A DNA stretch of 64,000 nt from Climacteris rufus. Lineage: Eukaryota; Chordata; Aves; Passeriformes; Climacteridae. The translations under genes and the position numbers were made by a program. Shown in pieces: positions 22,701-34,480 of this stretch; within the stretch, counting starts at the first letter, position 1, and each line of letters opens with the position of its first letter. A model generated the notes under the pieces. The model saw nothing but the letters and a program-made list of their open reading frames with translations, was not told where the DNA came from and searched no databases. Where the stretch lies: contig VZRZ01008245.1 in assembly GCA_013398175.1 (NCBI GenBank), positions 435,232 to 499,231 on the forward strand, read 5' to 3'.

Positions 22701-24845
22701 AATTTTTTATGGAAGTATGTTTTCTGCATGTACTGTTTCTAAATCTTTCAGAGAGGAGATGAGCATGCTTTGTTTATAAAGCTTCAAAAGGTTTTGGGGT
22801 AATTTACTGTACTCTGAAGTTCCATTAAGTGTGTTTGTATGTCAGAATTCCACTTAGTGAAGTTTACTTACTAAAGTTTACTCCAAGACAAACTTTAAGT
22901 ATATATATATATATATAGTTAGCTGTTACTAAGTAAGCGCTAACCATGCATTTACATCCAGTTGATGTAAGATTTTGCTGATTAATTTACTAGTAACTCT
23001 TACTGGCATGACACTTTTTCAAATTTTACATAAATTTTGCAATAAACAGAAATTTCGGACAAGGTAACAGTTATCTGTAGGTGCAGCCTCTTCGCTTTTT
23101 AACGTTCTACTAAAGCTTAGGAGAATTATTTGCAGTTTGTTTAGGTTTTTTCCCCCAATGATTGAGAAAAGAGCATTTTTAGATGCCTAGAATCATCCAA
23201 CAAATGGTAATTATGATATTTTTAGAGCTTACTGAGTAATTGACCTAGTGAACTTAGATGATTTTCTCATTTTCCTTAATTCCATCTCTGATTGTACCTT
23301 GCCACCCCACTTTTTCAGGAATGAATTGGATAAACTTGTCTTTCTGTCCTAAACAATATAATCTCTTCTCTGAAATAATTCATCCCAAGAGTGAGAGTGG
23401 GGATAAAATTTAGCAGTGTGAGAAAATAGCTGCTGAAATTTTCTCATAGACAGGTTGTGAGTCAGACAGCAATAGCAAAGGTAAGTTGGTAGTTCTGTCA
23501 GCTGTAGTGCTGCTTTTGCTTTTAACAGGGCTTGCATGTCTAGTGGCAGAGCAGGCATGGTTTCATGTGCCAGCAACTCCTTGTAGCCCTGTCTGTAAGA
23601 GTTTGAAACTGGTATGTTTCTAAAAGAGATGGTTTTGAATGCTCAGTGCTGAACAAAACCAGTGGCTAATAGGAATTAAGCGACAGAAGAAATTATCATC
23701 CAGCTCATTCGTTCTACATGCAAGATTATTCCTTTAAGCAAACATTGTTGTCTTTACCTTCCTTCTGTACTGGTTTTATTAATGTTATCCATCTTGCCTG
23801 CATGACTGGATAAAGCTTATCTGAAACACATATTTGTTTTGTATACCCATCTATTTCAGCTTTTCGCTGCTTGGCAAACATTTTATGTAATTAACTCTGC
23901 ATATTTTTTCTCTTCTAATTCTTTGTGGTATGAATTAGGCCCTTCTCCCCTTCTGTTCTGCAAGGGCATATTTTATACTAATTGATATTACAGCATTAAG
24001 AGAAACTGTTTGGAGACTCACTGGCTCTGTGCATAATTACCTGCTACATATTCTTGGTTGAGCGGGACACAAGGAACATTTTTCCAAACACACAGACATA
24101 CAGAAATGTTCATGGTTGTTATTGAAAAGCAAATGCCCAAATCACAGTAAAATACATCCTTTTTTTGTGAGTCAAGGCCTTTCTTCATGTTGCCTTTTGA
24201 AAATGGCACTTTTGACTCAAAGGCCACTGCAAACTAAAGTGCTACAGTAGGGCAGAGCTAAGAAAGTTTTTTCTTCACAGGAAAAAAGGAGTTGGCAATT
24301 TATTTTAAAATAAAAGGTTTTCCTTAAAAAAACAGTAGCACTGGTGAAACCATCAAGCTTTTTGATGATCCCCACCCCCCCAGAGATTCTGTATCAATAT
24401 TCCATACTGCTGGGAGCAGTACAGCTGCATTTAAGAGAGTACTTGCCAGGGTAGTTAAAGATGTGAAGGATCAGATTCACTTGGGATGGGCACATTGGTC
24501 AGAGGACCTGAGAGTGCTAATTTATAGCATAAGCTTGCACCAAATTGTGCCAAAATGGGAATCATACTCGGTGTCCTCACTAAAACATCTCTAAATCATT
24601 TGAGGCAGCGTCAGTTTAGTATGAAGTGGTTGCACATGGTTCCTGACATTGTTTCCATACTGAAGTGCAGCAACACGTTTAATTTCAAGGGCAGGTGTTT
24701 GGCAGAAAAAGCCATCTGTATCCTGATAATGTAGCAACTGTGTCTCCTTGCTGATGTTTTTCAGCCAAAGAACACAGGCATCCAACTGTACAGGCAAAAG
24801 TGATTTTATTGCAGTAAAGCACTAGAAACTTTAGTGATTTTAACT
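22701..24845. other. Intronic stretch with no recognised feature
   Basis: AT-rich. Holds a TA microsatellite at about 22900. Minus-strand frames at 23349-23576, 24018-24227 and 24591-24797 look like chance. Confidence 0.5.
22900..22917. repeat. TA microsatellite
   Basis: About nine TA units. Confidence 0.9.
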
Positions 24846-25060
24846 GGAGGAGAGTTTTTTTAGATTAAGAAGTATTTTATACTGGAGGTGGTGAAACACT
24901 GGCACAGGTTGCCCAGAACCTGGATTCATTCATGTTCAGGTTGTATGAGACTGTGTCCAATCTGATCTAGTTGAAGATGTCCTAAATCATTGCGGGGAGG
25001 TTGGACTAGATGACCTTTAAAGGTCCTTCCCATAGAAACCATGCTGTGATCCTGTGATTG
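24846..25060 (+). mobile_element. CR1 LINE 3'-end fragment
   Basis: Reads forward through GTGGTGAAACACTGGCACAG, GTTGCCCAGAACCTGGATTC, GATCTAGTTGAAGATGTCCT, GACCTTTAAAGGTCCTTCCC and an octamer-like end (GTGATCCTGTGATT). 5'-truncated, with several substitutions. Confidence 0.9.
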
Positions 25061-25837
25061 GGTATTTTGGTATTAAGTTTGGCTAGTACACTCCTTTGGT
25101 ACTGGTCCACTGGGGTCTCTTTGTTCATATGATTTTATCAATGGTAACAGCATGATTATTATTTCTACATACTTTAGTGAGCACTGTAAGCAAGTTGATA
25201 TTTTTTAAAACTTTACTCTAAATTCATGTTATCTGTAGTATTTAACTTTATTTGGTAATCAAGGTAAGTACAAGATGAATGTAAAACTGAACAAAAGCTT
25301 TCCATTTAAAAATATTAACTAAAATACTTTTTTGAGTAATATTAGGAAAAAATCTCTTGGCTATGCGTAGAGGTGGTTCTCCAATTAAGAAAGGAATGTT
25401 CATATTTGTATAGTTCTCTTAGCAGATGAGAGTGGATTTGCTCTGTACAGGGTGTTTGGAGCTGTGTGTTTTGTTCACTTGCTTACCAAATACCTGTAGC
25501 CTGTCCTAACATTGTCCTTTGTGAAAAGTGAGCAATATCTTGGATTTATATGCATTAGGCATACTTTCTTATGTGTCTGATGAACTACTCCTTCTATGCA
25601 GCCACTATAAAGTGTCCTAGCTTCTGTCCATTCACAGGGATCCTTGATAGAGTTGATGCTAATGGAGACTCCTTCCAGTCTGAGCAATGAGCTAAGTTGG
25701 GATTGGAAGCTACAGTAAAGTAATTAAATTAAATTTTAAATTCTTCTTTCCCACTTTTCTTTAGTGAGGAAGATAAGCTGCATCCTAGTAGGGAGAGACA
25801 ACATAATATTAGGAATATTTTTTCTTCTTTTCCTATA
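25061..25837. other. Intronic stretch with no recognised feature
   Basis: AT-rich sequence between two CR1 copies. The minus-strand frame at 25475-25687 is unsupported. Confidence 0.5.
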
Positions 25838-25955
25838 AGACAATGCTTTCAGGCACATGATGTAATTTTGGGGGTTGCCCTGTGCATGACCAGGAGTTGG
25901 ACTCAGTGATCCTTGTGGGTCCCTTCCAACTCAGGATATTATTATATGATTTGTG
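25838..25955 (+). mobile_element. CR1 LINE 3'-end fragment
   Basis: Reads GACAATGCTTTCAGGCACAT, then GTTGGACTCAGTGATCCTTG, TGGGTCCCTTCCAACTCAGG and a degenerate ATTCTATG-like end. Only about 118 bp of the 3' end remain. Confidence 0.9.
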
Positions 25956-28900
25956 ATTGATCCAGATTTAGCCAAGTGATGCAGCTCTATAAATATTCTC
26001 TCTTGTACATACACTGTTGATGCTAGTGAAAGCTACAGCCCTGAAATTTGCAGACATTCCTCTGTATTCATCATGGATTATTGTTCCTGGGTTTCAGCTT
26101 TCTTTGTGACTGTCCCTTCCACAAAGCCTTTGAACAGACCCCACACAGGCTTTGGGCTTTTTTCCCCATTTTTCCCAGGGAACACACTGCAGTTCATTGC
26201 TCTTGTTTGGTGGTGTTGCACAACATGTTGTAGTTGTGATGGGGTTTTCAAGTGTTCATAATCCCCCTTAGCTGGGACACCTGGTGTCAAGAAGAGAGGG
26301 GATAAGGGGTAAAGAGACATGTGGGAGGGAGAGAGAAAAGGCAAGAAAGGAGTGAAGAAAGGAGTGAACGTTGTGGAAGAGAGAATTTAAAAAGGCTGGG
26401 ATCTGGGCAGTAGCAATGAACTTGGCTTTTTATGGCATGGGTGGAGTAAATAATGGAGTCCATGATCATTTTACCGGTCTTGGTAGTTTGCCACACTTTT
26501 TGGTGCTGTTCCCAATGTGGGGCAAAAAATCATATGTTATTAAAATACTTTATGCAAAAATATCCTGAAATAGTCCACACGGAAAGTCCTTAATTATTTT
26601 AGTTCACTTTTGTATTTTGAAATAGAAAATTGATACAGTGAACAGTTTCTTTCTTCTCTATTTTCTCAAAAAGGGATCTAATGTAAAATTAATTATATGC
26701 TGGCTCCATTGAATGTAGACGACTGCCCACAACTCTTCCACTGAGAACAGGAAAGGGATTCCAATGACCAGTTCGTCTCTGAATGAGAGAAGGCTCTTCT
26801 ACTGACAGAACTGGGAAACTCTATCAATAAGTACTTCATAAATATAGATGAAAATACTACTCACGTTTTTAATCTTTCTAGAAGATCTAAAGCATTTAAA
26901 TTTAAATTTGCAGCTCAGATGATGTATCCCCACTTGGCAACTGTAAAATAGGTCTTCTTTTTAATATTCACTCCAGGGATATAGTGAGTAAAATAAGATT
27001 AAAGATATGATATTAAAATAAGATAAGAGGTTTTTGAGGGTTGTGCTTTGTAGGCATGTTTGGAAATATTTTTTCTAATCTACTGAGACAATGTTTTAAT
27101 ACAAATGAAAGATATCTTCAAGATGTGATTTAGGACAATGAGCATGCATTTTACATAAACATGTTTTATCCAGTAAAGACCAACTATTGTTGTGAATTGA
27201 TGCGTTTATTATCATGAAAATACTATAGATCACAGTAAAAAGATAATACACGAGGCGAAAGCTGGAGGATTAATCACTACAGTCCAGAGGTGAGTTATTT
27301 TATATGCCAGTGAGTAATTATTTTATATACTAATGAAGTTTTATAATGCAGACTGGATTTTTAACTGGCTGAGTATAAAAAAGTGTTGATTTGCAATCCC
27401 TGCAGCATAAATAGTACATGTCTTCATCAGTCAGCAATACTTTTATTGCTATAATTATACTCAGTGGCAGTAGGATTTTAGGCATCTGACTTTATCCAGG
27501 TGATAATTATATATTTATTACTCAAGTTTCTAATATTTATTTTGAAACAAGACATTCCGAAACATGCTCATCCATGCAGGAACACTCAAGGCCTACCAGG
27601 AGTTACAAATGCATGCTATATTGATGAAACATGCTGTATTGTATCTTTGTAAACAGTATCTGTTCATCGTGGTGTAGAGAAGGGCAAAGTGGGAGCAGCT
27701 ACAAAACTGTTCTTTTTTGCTTAAACCGTCAGATATAAATGAAAGTATCAGATACAGATTATGTTACTGTTATTCTATCTTTCCCACTTGCTAGAGATTA
27801 TCAGCATCTTTCAGTAGAGAAGAAACTAGGGTGTAATGTTTTTCGTATAAGCAAAGAAGAAGAGTGAGTTGTAGTAAAAATTCAAGTAGCAGAAAGGAAA
27901 AATCAGAAAACAGTGTTCTCTACAAAGTTCTTGTGAAATTGGCCTACCACGATCCTTAATTTCTGTGCCTTTCTCCACCCTGGAATTGACATCAATATCA
28001 AGTTAGCAAATACTTAGTGGCTTCATCTGAAGCATTTTAGCTTGACTGCCCTTGTTGAAAACACCATGTGATGATGAATAGCAGTTTTTGAAAATGAAGT
28101 GCAGTTAATTCGTAAGTCTCTACACAGACACCCACTTTCAGACGTAAAGTAGCCCCAGGCCAGTATCTGCGGAGGAGTGGAATGCGTATGGATTCACAGC
28201 TTTAGTTCACAAATTCTTAGTGTGATTCCACATTTTTCTCCCAACAGCATTTTATATCTTCTAAGTCTATTGTGTTTCAGAGTTTTTGAACTGTTCATGC
28301 TATTGGTTTTTTCTTTTCACACTCTGTGATAGGTGAATAGCCTTCTGCGTAGATCTTTATACATACTATTGCAATTATTAATGCTTTCATTGTAAGTGAA
28401 CATTATTTATGAGATACTTGTAGAGTGATTTATCTCTTTTCAAGTATCAGCAAGCTATCAGGTTTAGAAATAAGCATATTTATATTCATTTCTCTGCATC
28501 TGTGATTGATGACAGGACCACTGATGCTATGCTCTCTGTAGGGGAACACATTCTAGGGAATGCTGTGTCTGGCCAAATCTGGAGATACAGATCTTAGTTT
28601 CTCTGTCATCTTTTGTAAGAAGATCTGTGAGGAATGAACATACAGGATCAGATTTGAGAGAAAGAAAAAGTGGTGAGGAATTCTCCCTCATAAGTTTGGA
28701 ATAGAGGAAAGGTTCTACCTCATTCTGAGCTTTTAGGCTGAATAGTGGGGTTTTGGTTTCTTTTTTGTTTTGTTTTGCTTTTTTTTTTACCTAATAAGAT
28801 TTATTTGATTTATTCCATTATTTTGATATGCTGCAATTATGGTGTTTAAGAAAAAACTTTATTTTAAAATATATTCTCTTTGTGGCATGCAAATTAATAT

Positions 28901-31900
28901 GCAGTATGTCAGAACTTATTTTGATACCTCATGCAAGTATTTATATATGTATATAAACGATGTGGAGTTTGGATAATTATATTCAAGGAAGCCAAATTTA
29001 AAGTAGGCTGGGTAGAAGCCTGGAACCTGTGAGCCCTAGGAGAATGGAGGGTTTGTCTGCATGTCCGTGTCTGGTTGTGAGAAGCAGAGTTTAATTAGTG
29101 TTACTGTCCGTGTTGGCATGGTAATGGTACTTCCATTTTTCAGTAATCTTGATTGTGCATAGCTCAGGAGCAGGAGTATGCACAGGAAAGCTGTGGATAT
29201 TTCCTCTACTTTTATGCTTCTATTCAAGAAAATGGAATTCGTAACAGCTACTCAATTATGAAAATTATTGTGCCAGACTACTCAACATATTTCACTGCAT
29301 ATGCATGGTAAAAAGCTTTTCTCAACGACTGATGAAGATGTTCAGTGGAGACCCAATTAACATCTGAGATGCTGAGGGAAATATAGTTTCATTGTCAATT
29401 AACTGAGTTCTGCAGTGGTGCTGGTATATCCTATTGAAAAGAAAAAACCTGTTCTTGCAGACTGGTTGATAATACTATAAAAAGTAACATTAGCAAAGTA
29501 AAATTTCCAATTTGAAAGACAATGGAAAGTTCATTATTAATGATGATAACATTTTCAAGCAAGTTTATAAAGGTGACATAAAGCAATGGCAGGGGTATTT
29601 ATTCCTTTGAAATTGCAAAGTAAAATTTTAAACCCAAGAAAAATATGCAGATTTGCTAAAACTTGCAAGAACAAGAAACTTCTCCCATAAGAGTTGTAGA
29701 TGATATTTCATGCACATCTTTACAGTAAAATTCTACTTTTATACTGTGATTCACCAGAACAGGATTTGGAAAAGCTCTTTAGTTATTAATTTCTGCTTTA
29801 GGCTTCAAATTAGAAGTGTTTTCAGCTGCTTCGATACTTGAGCAGAATAGAAAGAAGAGCCCCAGGTGGATCTTCCTGAAATAATCCTCTGGTATTAGTG
29901 TTGTAGTACATTAGTATAGCTGACAAAGGTTAAGTATGTTAACAGTGTTTTGCCTCGTTTTTGTTAAGTTTTAACACTAGTAAAACAAAGGGAAATTGTG
30001 GAATCATACTGTAGTGTATTGCTGCATGTGGAGTATGCTACTGAAATGTTCTGCTCATAGACTAATAAAACCTCATAGTCTTTGCCTTTGCCCTTGATGC
30101 CAGCAGTCACTGTCCCTCCAGGACTAAATCCACTGGAATTTTTGTGAGCAATGTGAACATCTCTAGGTTCAAGACTTGGTCATATGATTGCTGAGGGAAA
30201 GATGCTCTCCATGTACAGTTATGTATTCACTGTTCAAAAAATATGGTTTGAAAAATGCTCCTAAAGTCTTGATTATGCCTTTGCCTACTGTAACTGAAAA
30301 AAATTGTAGGCACCTGAAATATGAGCATGGTGAAATCACAGTGCCAACTCAGAGCAGAAGGCTTCGACTGTGCCTCTGCATCCTGAAGTTCTGCACACGC
30401 TGTATGCTTCATCCCATGTCCCAGGATGATATGGTCCCATCCAGAGATTCTGGCACCTCCAACTGGGAGGAGACTAGAGTCAAAGTAGCAGTGTTACTAG
30501 AGACTCCTAGAAAACATTCCCTCCTCACACTCAAGGGCTTCCATGAAGTCTGAAATCAGTTTCTCTGGGGTATTCTCATGGAGTAACTATGATGGGTGGA
30601 ACAGTAGGAGAGGGAAGATCAGAATGAGCAGGGAACTCCTGATGGCTTTATGGTGGCATTTCAGTGTAAGGAAAGACAGGAAGACTCAAAGCACAAACAA
30701 ACAGAAACAGAAAGGATTGACTCCATATATGAGGCTTATAAAGGAGATGCATATCACTGCCTCTGCCTCCTGGTGTTACCGTGTGTGACAGACAAAAGGA
30801 TAATGAAGGATGATGAAGTGCTTTGCTGAGTATCCAGCTGATTCATCTGCTCTTTGGAAACCAAAAATTTGTGGGAAAATATCCTTGGAACTGCTGAAGT
30901 GAGAACACTTGTTCTAGGCCTCAGATTTGAACTAGTCTGAAGTAAAATCTGCAAAATATGTATTGTGTAATTGGAAGGTCCTCAGCAGCAACTGCATCAT
31001 TGCATTGATCTGCTCTTACTGTGCTGCTCTACTTGGTGAAGATATCTGAATTTAGGAAACCCCAGGAGATAATATTTTCCTGGGTTTTTTGGGTTAAAAT
31101 ACTAACCTAAGACTTCCTGTTCCTGGGCTTCAGTTATCTGTCCCTCCTGCACTGGAAACCAGCAGCAACTCTCCTCTCCCTACAACAGCTGCTCACCTTT
31201 CTTTCTTGCCAGGCAATCTTCCCTTCTGCTTTCATCTCTTCAGTACAGGAATTTCTCTTTTCCTTTCACCTGCAGCAGCATCATCCTTTTTAATAATCAA
31301 ATAGTCCCTTTCCCTTACTCCCTTCGGGAACAGAATTGCCTGTTACCTTTATTATTTAGTCTAAATTATCTTTGTTTCCCTTACTTTCACCTCTGTCCAG
31401 AAGTTTCCACTCAGCTCCTATGCCTCTGACTACTGGAATGGAGCAGAGGTGGTCTGGAATGAATGTTTTGCTCAAGTTAAACGTAAGAAGCTGGATGCTT
31501 CTAGTATAAAGGCTGTGCTTGGAAGGAGACATCTTCCAGCCCAGTGAGACTCCCATCTCAACTGTGCCCTTCGCACAAGGAGTGTGCCTCGACAGCACAT
31601 GGTGTTAAGCAGTTGTTCTGTGACTCTTCCAAGGGAACCTGTGCCAGATGGCAGGATCTGCAAAATGGATCCCTGTCACTCTCACTCACTGTTACTGGAC
31701 TTGAATACAAATACAATCTAAATGAAAACAGCATTAAAAACTTTGGCTAAAAGGTACACTGCAATTTATTCTTTTGCTAATTGGGTGAACTCTTTGAATT
31801 GAGATTTTTATAATGTAAGTAATAACTGCCAACTCTTATTTTTATTGCTTTTTATTGCCTCAGGCAAATATATTATTTTGATATTTAAATAATTGGCAAC

Positions 31901-32804
31901 AGAAAGTTGACAGTTACTAGAAAAATTACAACAGTGAATCATCAAGTCAGACAATAGCTTGTTTTTTTAAAACAGGGATGGAGGCTATAATAGGCGACCA
32001 GATATTATTTTGTTCCTGGGCCTCATCTAAAGAAAATATCCTGAGCAGGCTGGCCTGAACAGGTAGTATTTCTCAAATATTGATAATTAGAAATTCTTCC
32101 TGACATATCCCAAAGTTCAGTAAGCACTCTCCACTGGGTATGTGTGGTAATCTGACTCATTCTGCCATCAACCCAAGAGCAGCGTGATCCTAAATGGAGC
32201 TGGGGGCTCCCTTTCAGTGCTGTTCACATGATTTTACAATGAGACAAGCAGCCTGCACAGACCCAAATTGCCTAGTGGAGATCCAGGGCTGTGCTTGCTA
32301 CTGTAGGTAGGAGGAAGACAATGCAGATAGTGAAGGTACTGTGTGCCTAAAATTGAGTGCAAAGCAAACTGTGATGGGAAATGCTTCATGAAGTTCAATT
32401 CTTAATTAAAAAAAGAGATTATGTAGATAAGGGTCTTTCATGGTAGGAACAGACTTCATAATCTGCTTTTTTCATGGCAATTTATTTTGAAGATGAAAAG
32501 AGAGTGAAAACAATAAGCATTGTTATTGCTAAGTAGTATTTTGGTCATTAACTAGAGAATGTTTTAAAATTTGAAATTATGGGAATGCAGTTACCAAAAA
32601 AGCATTTTATCACAGTGTGCAGGGACATTTAAAGCCGGCTGGTATTAACATAGCAACTTTGTACAGTTTTACAGTCTGCTTGTCAATTCTAATGCTCAGA
32701 GTTCAGAATGTGCTTTTGAGTGTAAACACCTATCTCTCACAATGTATACAAGGCAGATGGTGACTTGCTGTTTTGATGAATGATTGTAAGTCTTGTCTGT
32801 GGAT
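25956..32804. other. Intronic stretch, mostly featureless
   Basis: AT-rich with a few richer patches. A purine-rich tract lies at 26285-26390, poly-T-rich sequence at about 28755-28790, and pyrimidine-rich sequence at 31130-31330. The largest + frame is 30188-30553 (121 codons), which has no recognised domain and no splice or promoter context; I treat it as chance. No confident repeat in this 6.8 kb, which is long for this window. Confidence 0.5.
26285..26390 (+). repeat. Purine-rich tract
   Basis: A G/A-dominated stretch with repeated GAAAGGAGTGA-like units (AAGAAAGGAGTGAAGAAAGG). The opposite strand is C/T-rich, which produces the shadow frames here. Could form triplex-prone DNA. No retroviral neighbours were recognised. 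Confidence 0.6.
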
Positions 32805-33389
32805 AATCACAGAATCAGTCAGGTTGGGAAAGACCTCCCAGATCACTGAGTCTAACCTGTGACCCAACACTACCTTGTCAACTAGACCATGGCATTAAGT
32901 GCCATCACCAGTTGTTTCTTGAAGACCTCCAGGGATGGTGACTCCACCACCTCCCTGGGCAGCCTGTTCCCATGCCTGACAACCCTTCTTGGGAAGAAAT
33001 TCTTCCTTATGTCCAACCTGAACCTCCCCTGGCACAGCTTGAGGCTCTTTCCTCTTGTCCTGTCACTGGTTGTCTGGGAAAAGAAAGAGCCCAACCCCCA
33101 CCTGCCTACAGCCTCTTTTCAGGAAATTGTAGAGAGTGATAAGGCTCCTTTTCTCCAGCTTAAACACCCCCAGCTCCCTCAGCCTCTCCTCATCAGACTC
33201 CCATGCTCCAGACCCTTCTCCAGCTCCATTGCCCTTCTCTGGACACGCTCCAGCCCCTCAATGTCTTTCTTGTAATGAGGGGCCCCACAGTGAACACAGG
33301 ATTCAAGTTATGGCCTCACCGGTGCCAAGTACAGGGAGATGAACACTGCCCTGGTCCTGCTGGCCACACTAATGCTGATACAGGCCAGT
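32805..33389 (-). mobile_element. CR1 LINE, one of the longest copies in the window
   Basis: Begins with an octamer-like AATCACAGAATCAGTCAGG and extends about 585 bp into ORF2. The minus-strand frame at 32882-33094 carries GRFRLDIRKN, VVRHGNRLPR and EVVESPSLEVFKK, the CR1 reverse-transcriptase C-terminus. The 5' edge is truncated near 33389. Confidence 0.92.
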
Positions 33390-34324
33390 ATCAATTAAAA
33401 TCTAGTAACAACCAGATAACGTGTTCTGTCAGGTGTTTGTTAAGCAGCTTCTACATAAATGCCATTTAAACTTTGTTTCTGTTGAAACAAAGTTTTGCTG
33501 AAACCTCAGGATGGTGGAGACTGACCTCCATGAGTGAGGCTGTACAGAAGTGTGTCCATAACTACAGAAAAATTTACCGTCAAACCAGAGCACTTGCATA
33601 TGCTGTGATACAAAAGCACTGCGCAGAATTTTAAAACACATCAAGCTGAAGCACTAAACTTGAGGCTTTGGACTTGATTCCCTTTTTGCAGCAGTATATG
33701 ATCAGTTGAAAACTATGTTACAGTGGTATAGTACTGGTTTTAGATCTAGCCACAGCAAGATTTACTTTTGGAATATTAAGTTAGTGCTGCAATGTGCATA
33801 TACCTTACAAAATATTACTGTGCCTTGCATAAGCACACTACACTTCTGTTTCAGAAAGCTCAAAAATTAACTTCTTTTTGTGTTATTATAGAATGAAATT
33901 ACGGAAGAGTGTTCAGCAACATACGGTATCTTCACCCATACTCTTATTTGCACTGCAAATGCCACACTTTTGAAACATATGCACTCCAACTTAAGAAGGA
34001 CTGTGTTTGATATGATATGTAAGAGCAAACACCTCTATGCAAAATAGCATTCTAAAAATTAAAAGAGAAATAGGTGATAGCAAGAGGTCTGTTCAGAGAA
34101 CAGTGAGGAATGTGTGTGGTGATTTCACTGGGCACTGATATGTTGTGTAGCTGAGAATGGTGCTGCTTAGAAAGTAGCATGATAAAATACACTGTGCTTT
34201 TGTATCGGTGTTTTGGCCCCTGGTTTTGCTTCACATTCCGGTAAACTTTGGCAGTCACACCTGCAGGTTAATGCGTGTTACAGCACTGTCAGGAATGATT
34301 TTCAGGTTGGAAGGGATATCTGAG
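33390..34324. other. Intronic stretch with no recognised feature
   Basis: AT-rich. Minus-strand frames at 33429-33644 and 34052-34258 are not supported. Confidence 0.5.
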
Positions 34325-34480
34325 GAGTAGGAAACAAATGCATAGCCAGGGGAAGCAAGGACAGGTGACTTGGGAAGCGTACAGGGATATGGTTTGGATG
34401 TGTAGGGATGGGATGAGGAAAGCTAAGGCACAGATGGAACTGGACTTGACAAGGGATGTGAAAAACATTTCACTGAGAAA
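34325..34480 (+). mobile_element. CR1 LINE internal fragment (between endonuclease and RT)
   Basis: Reads forward through GTGACTTGGGAAGCGTACAG and GATGTGTAGGGATGGGATGA. The frame encodes TWEAYRDMVWMCRDGMRKAK, a close relative of the CR1 ORF2 segment that precedes the reverse-transcriptase palm. The match stops shortly after RDVKN. It has no 3' end of its own. The longer opposite-strand frame (34289-34732) is its shadow. Confidence 0.8.

Noticed and set aside
26078..26568. Cluster of short frames on both strands
   Set aside because: They arise from the purine-rich tract and its C/T-rich complement, not from a gene.
30188..30553. 121-codon + strand frame in the long intron
   Set aside because: No domain, no promoter, no splice pairing and no repeat match. 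Overlapping frames in other phases and on the other strand suggest chance.
32889..33469. Three overlapping + strand frames
   Set aside because: They are antisense to the CR1 reverse-transcriptase remnant.
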